DNA from: Sebastes aleutianus
Taxonomy: Eukaryota; Chordata; Actinopteri; Perciformes; Sebastidae
DNA length: 64,000 nt
Reading direction: 5' to 3'
NCBI GenBank assembly: GCA_916700875.1
Contig: CAKAKS010000066.1
Coordinates: forward strand, 17,480,361 to 17,544,360
Shown here: in pieces, positions 60,798 through 64,000 of the stretch
Layout of the letters: each line of letters begins with the position of its first letter
How positions within the stretch are numbered: the stretch's first letter is position 1
Translations under genes and position numbers: made by a program
Notes under the pieces: model-generated
What the model saw: only the letters and a program-made list of their open reading frames with translations
The model's database searches: none
Told to the model about the DNA's origin: nothing

Positions 60798-63700
60798 CAC
60801 AGCAGTAGTGCATGTGAGGCGGGTTGGGGGTGTTTCAGCGCAGTGTTCCGCATCATTTAGAGGTGCTTCAGTGCAGCCAGAACTGATGAGCTCCTAATGA
60901 CTTTATATACAAAGGGCATCCACACTTGGCCACAGTCCATCATAACGTGTGTCGCTGTGCAGCAACACAGACTCTCGTTGTTTTCTCATCTTTCATTTAT
61001 CTTTGTATTGTGCATAAAAGAAACGGCATTTAGCGGCAACAACACTCACTTCTCACCGTTTGTACAGTTAACTAAACCAAGCTCTTTAAATCAATGACAC
61101 TGGGCCCTTAACAGCACTGTCAAACACCCTTTAAAAACTAAATCCCCACTGGTGCACAGGAGCTGCAACAGGCAGAGTTACCTTTTTTACCACCTGAACA
61201 GTTTACTTAAATCATTATGCCCCTCTGTGAGCAGCAATGTTAAAGGCTGGCATGGTATGTGGTGCATGTGTGCACGAAAGAGACCCTGTCCCTCCCTGGG
61301 TAACAGTTCCTTGTATCTGGTTTGGATCTTTTACCAGCGCAAGCTATCGTTATGGTCATTATCAGGGAATCCTTCATGTCCTCTTAAACAAGGCCAAACG
61401 GAGCACCTTTATAGTGCTAAGTATTCCCTACCTGGCATTTGGGAGGTGTCAGTGCACTAGTATGTTTTACGACACCATTAGCCATGTGAGCTAGGGAGTG
61501 CGTAAGCAGGGCCAAGGCAATTAGCATGCCAAGTGGCCCTTTATGGTGTAAAAGAGCTGGATCAAACCCCCAGTACAAAAATAAGCATGAATTCCAATTT
61601 AGCGCCTAATGAGCAGCGGGGAGTCGGGTTAATATTTTTAGACAACATTTATGTTGGGGATGAAACCTCACCGGACATACAGGGGGTCAAAGGCAGGATA
61701 GTTAAAGGGTTGAAACATTGCCAGATGCCATCACTTACATCCAGAGGTCTCTCTCTCCTCCGCTTTGTCCTTCCCCACTTTTGTGACAAATTTAAACATT
61801 TCTCTGCAAGTGGCCAATTAGTCACTATTCAGTGTGTGTGTCGTGCCACAGCAGCTTATAGGCAAAACTTTCCTTACTTTGTCATTTTTTGATTTATGTC
61901 ACCTTGACATGCCTTTTTCTTTCCCCAGCAATAGACGAGAGTGCTGAATCCTCCGATCTGCAGATGTGTGAACTATACACAATAGTGTTTCCCTGGAAAC
62001 ATTTAATAACCCTTATGCTCCATTAGGCGTCACATGAGATGAAACCCGCTGAGTTTTGTGCTCTGTGGAAAGGACTGCAAAACAGAATAACATAGTATCA
62101 TTAAAATGTTGCTCCCTTTGCCTTCCTTGACTTCATTTATTTACTCGCCTATTTGCCTTTCTCTTTTTTTTTCACCCACCTTGGTTTTTGCCTCGTCTGT
62201 CTGCCCACACTGGCATCATCAAAACACAGTCAAAGGTTCTCAATGTGAGAGGGAGAGAGAGAGAGAATGAGAGACAGTGAGAGAGGGAGAGAGGAGCAGG
62301 TCCCGGGATGCTTTGTGGGTAACACCGTTAAACGAAGCACGGTACACGGCGCCCCTTCAGCAGAGCACACTTCAAAGCCTGTTTTGCACTTGTACTGTCA
62401 ACATTTGGGAGAGGAGAGGAGAGGAGCGAGGGTGGAGCAGCCTTTGAGCGGCGCTGGGTCTTTACCCACTGCCTCTCCTGTCTATGTTCCCTTTAAGCTC
62501 CCCGCTCGCGCTACCAAATTGCTTATGTGCTCGCCGCATTACCACACTTTTTTTACTTTCACCCAATTCCGGTTTCTTTTCTTTTGCTAACGTCCCACTT
62601 TCTCCTCGCCTACTCTGCCTTTTCTTCTCTTTTTGACTTTAACTAGCTCTTGTTGTCTGCATGGGTTTGGTGCCTGCGTGTGTGCTTGCGTGTGTGTGTG
62701 TGTGTGTTATTAGGTGAGGTGAGCGGGGGAGCCAAGGGTATAGCATCAGGCAGGCTTGTCACCTGTAAGGTGGATTTGAACCTGTGACGCATGAGCTCCG
62801 TATCTCTTGGCTGGCAGCTCTTCACAGAGAAAACTCCTGTTTGATTGAGATATTGTTTTTTTTCCTGCACCCTTTGTTTTTGTCGATCCCCTTCGCTGCT
62901 CTTCATGAGAAACAAAAACCCCTACTTTTCTACTGACATGCAAACTTTTCTTTGTTTTTTTTCTGCGCTCACAAATAGTTTTGTTTGGACAGGAATGTCA
63001 ACGCGCAGAATTAAATTGCCGTGTTCCTTTTTTCGCTGCTGTAGGCGTTTGGCCGTGTAATGGGACCACTAACAGCCAGTGATCCCGCACAATACCTGTC
63101 CTACTTTTTGGATCCATGCTAGCTTTGCTTGAAGCTTGCAGCAAGTTGCATATTGGGGAACATTTTGATAAAGGCAGATTATTTTTTGGGGAATTTGCTT
63201 GCAATTATTTGATATTAACAGACATATGTCCTTGTTACCACACTACATGCAGATGTGCTGTTACTCCTTCACTCATGAGTGAATTAAATCATTCAACCAT
63301 TCACTCACTTGTTCATCCATGGATGCACCACTGTCATTGATCGCAGTCAATGTGGGCACTCTGCCAGGACTGTCATGGTCCTCTAACCAAACTACCACTG
63401 CACACACACACATATACACAGACACACAGATGGGGCCATATAAACCCCTCTCTGTCCCCTGGGTTTTTGCTCCGTTGTCTGCTTTAGTTGGCAGGGCTAT
63501 AAAAGGATCCACACCCACATGAGAACAGTATCTGTCATCACCCGAGTGTCCACGGATCTCCCTCTGTCTCTTCTTCACTCTCATTGTTTTCTCTCCTGTC
63601 TCCTTTGTTGGTTTGTCCCGCTCTCTGCCCTTCCTCCCTTCATCTTTCTGTCTATTTCTGACCCGTCTTTATCTCGCTTCCCATCATTCCGTATTTTCCT

Positions 63701-64000
63701 CCCTTGTTTTCTCCACCTGGATTATTTCCTTGTTGCCTTTCAGACTTACCTCATAGTCTCTCTTCTCTCTCACTAACCGGTTTTATTTGTACAGCTGTTT
63801 AGTAGGATGTTAGTTTGCCTTGTGGACAGTGAGGAGATCTGTATCAGTGCAGTCTGGCTGCCTAGTGAGGCGTAGAGAGCAACACATGCTGGCCTAACCG
63901 CTCTGTAAGCACCTTAACGAGACATTGGTGACCACCACTGTGAGACAGAGGAACTGAAATACCCCACTGTATGTGTGTGTACAGTGTGTGGGTTTCTATG
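58845..64000 (+). other. mctp1: Start of a further mctp1 intron (at least 5156 bp); last coding exon not seen
   Basis: No sequence matching the expected basic C-terminal end of MCTP1 was recognised, so the last exon probably lies beyond 64000. The stretch holds AC and GT microsatellites and several mixed-composition segments with repeated TAATGA/TTAGCAT-type motifs (about 59930-60130 and 61500-61760). These could be conserved non-coding elements, but there is no direct proof. Confidence 0.6.
60765..60794. repeat. (AC)n microsatellite
   Basis: Fifteen uninterrupted AC dinucleotides. Confidence 0.95.

Noticed and set aside
61533..61892. 119-codon plus-strand frame considered as the terminal mctp1 exon
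   Set aside because: It does not resemble the conserved MCTP1 C-terminus and lacks a fitting acceptor and phase.
62740..62860. Minus-strand tRNA-like B box (ggttcaaatcc) considered as a tRNA gene or tRNA-derived SINE
   Set aside because: The flanking bases do not pair into a T-arm stem and no A box or acceptor stem was found.

Overview
The window is vertebrate genomic DNA, almost certainly from a bony fish and probably a spiny-rayed (percomorph) teleost. Three observations support this. The coding exons are small, GT-AG bounded and scattered through long non-coding introns. The introns hold short non-autonomous DNA transposons of types familiar from fish, including a complete hAT element with a perfect 8-bp target duplication at 39369-39707. 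Long CA/GT and CT/GA microsatellites are also very frequent. There is no sign of bacterial, plasmid, phage or viral organisation. One protein-coding gene on the plus strand accounts for all clearly supported coding sequence: the ortholog of MCTP1 (multiple C2 and transmembrane domain-containing protein 1). Which teleost duplicate (mctp1a or mctp1b) it is cannot be decided here. Sixteen consecutive internal coding exons were placed between 1604 and 58844. They join in a single uninterrupted frame (1723 coding bases, 574 complete codons) with compatible splice phases throughout. The gene runs off both ends: the start codon and most of the first C2 domain lie upstream, and the last coding exon with the stop codon and 3' UTR lies downstream. 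Layout. 1-7801 holds five exons: the end of C2A, a 39-bp linker exon and all of C2B. It also has two short inverted-repeat transposons, one of which ends 33 bp before a splice acceptor. 7802-14652 is a 6.9-kb intron. 14653-21857 holds five exons for C2C and the start of the following linker. 24178-24297, 32273-32389 and 43201-43257 are three isolated exons: the juxtamembrane segment, the first membrane segment and an acidic linker. They sit in the three longest introns (8.0, 10.8 and 14.2 kb). 57475-58844 is a tight cluster of three exons: linker, second membrane segment and cytosolic tail. 58845-64000 is the start of a further intron of at least 5.2 kb. Known biology of the family: MCTP proteins are ER-anchored Ca2+ sensors with three C2 domains facing the cytosol and a C-terminal two-segment membrane anchor. 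In animals they act in neurons and endosomal or ER membranes. Here both complete C2 domains keep the five aspartates expected for Ca2+ binding. The least explained segment is a coding-like stretch on the minus strand (31638-31988), about 300 bp upstream of the exon for the first membrane segment. It has an acidic then proline/serine-rich reading frame interrupted by stops, and it may be a decayed exon or retrocopy of an unrelated gene. Everything else is intronic sequence with simple repeats and a few motif clusters that could be regulatory.
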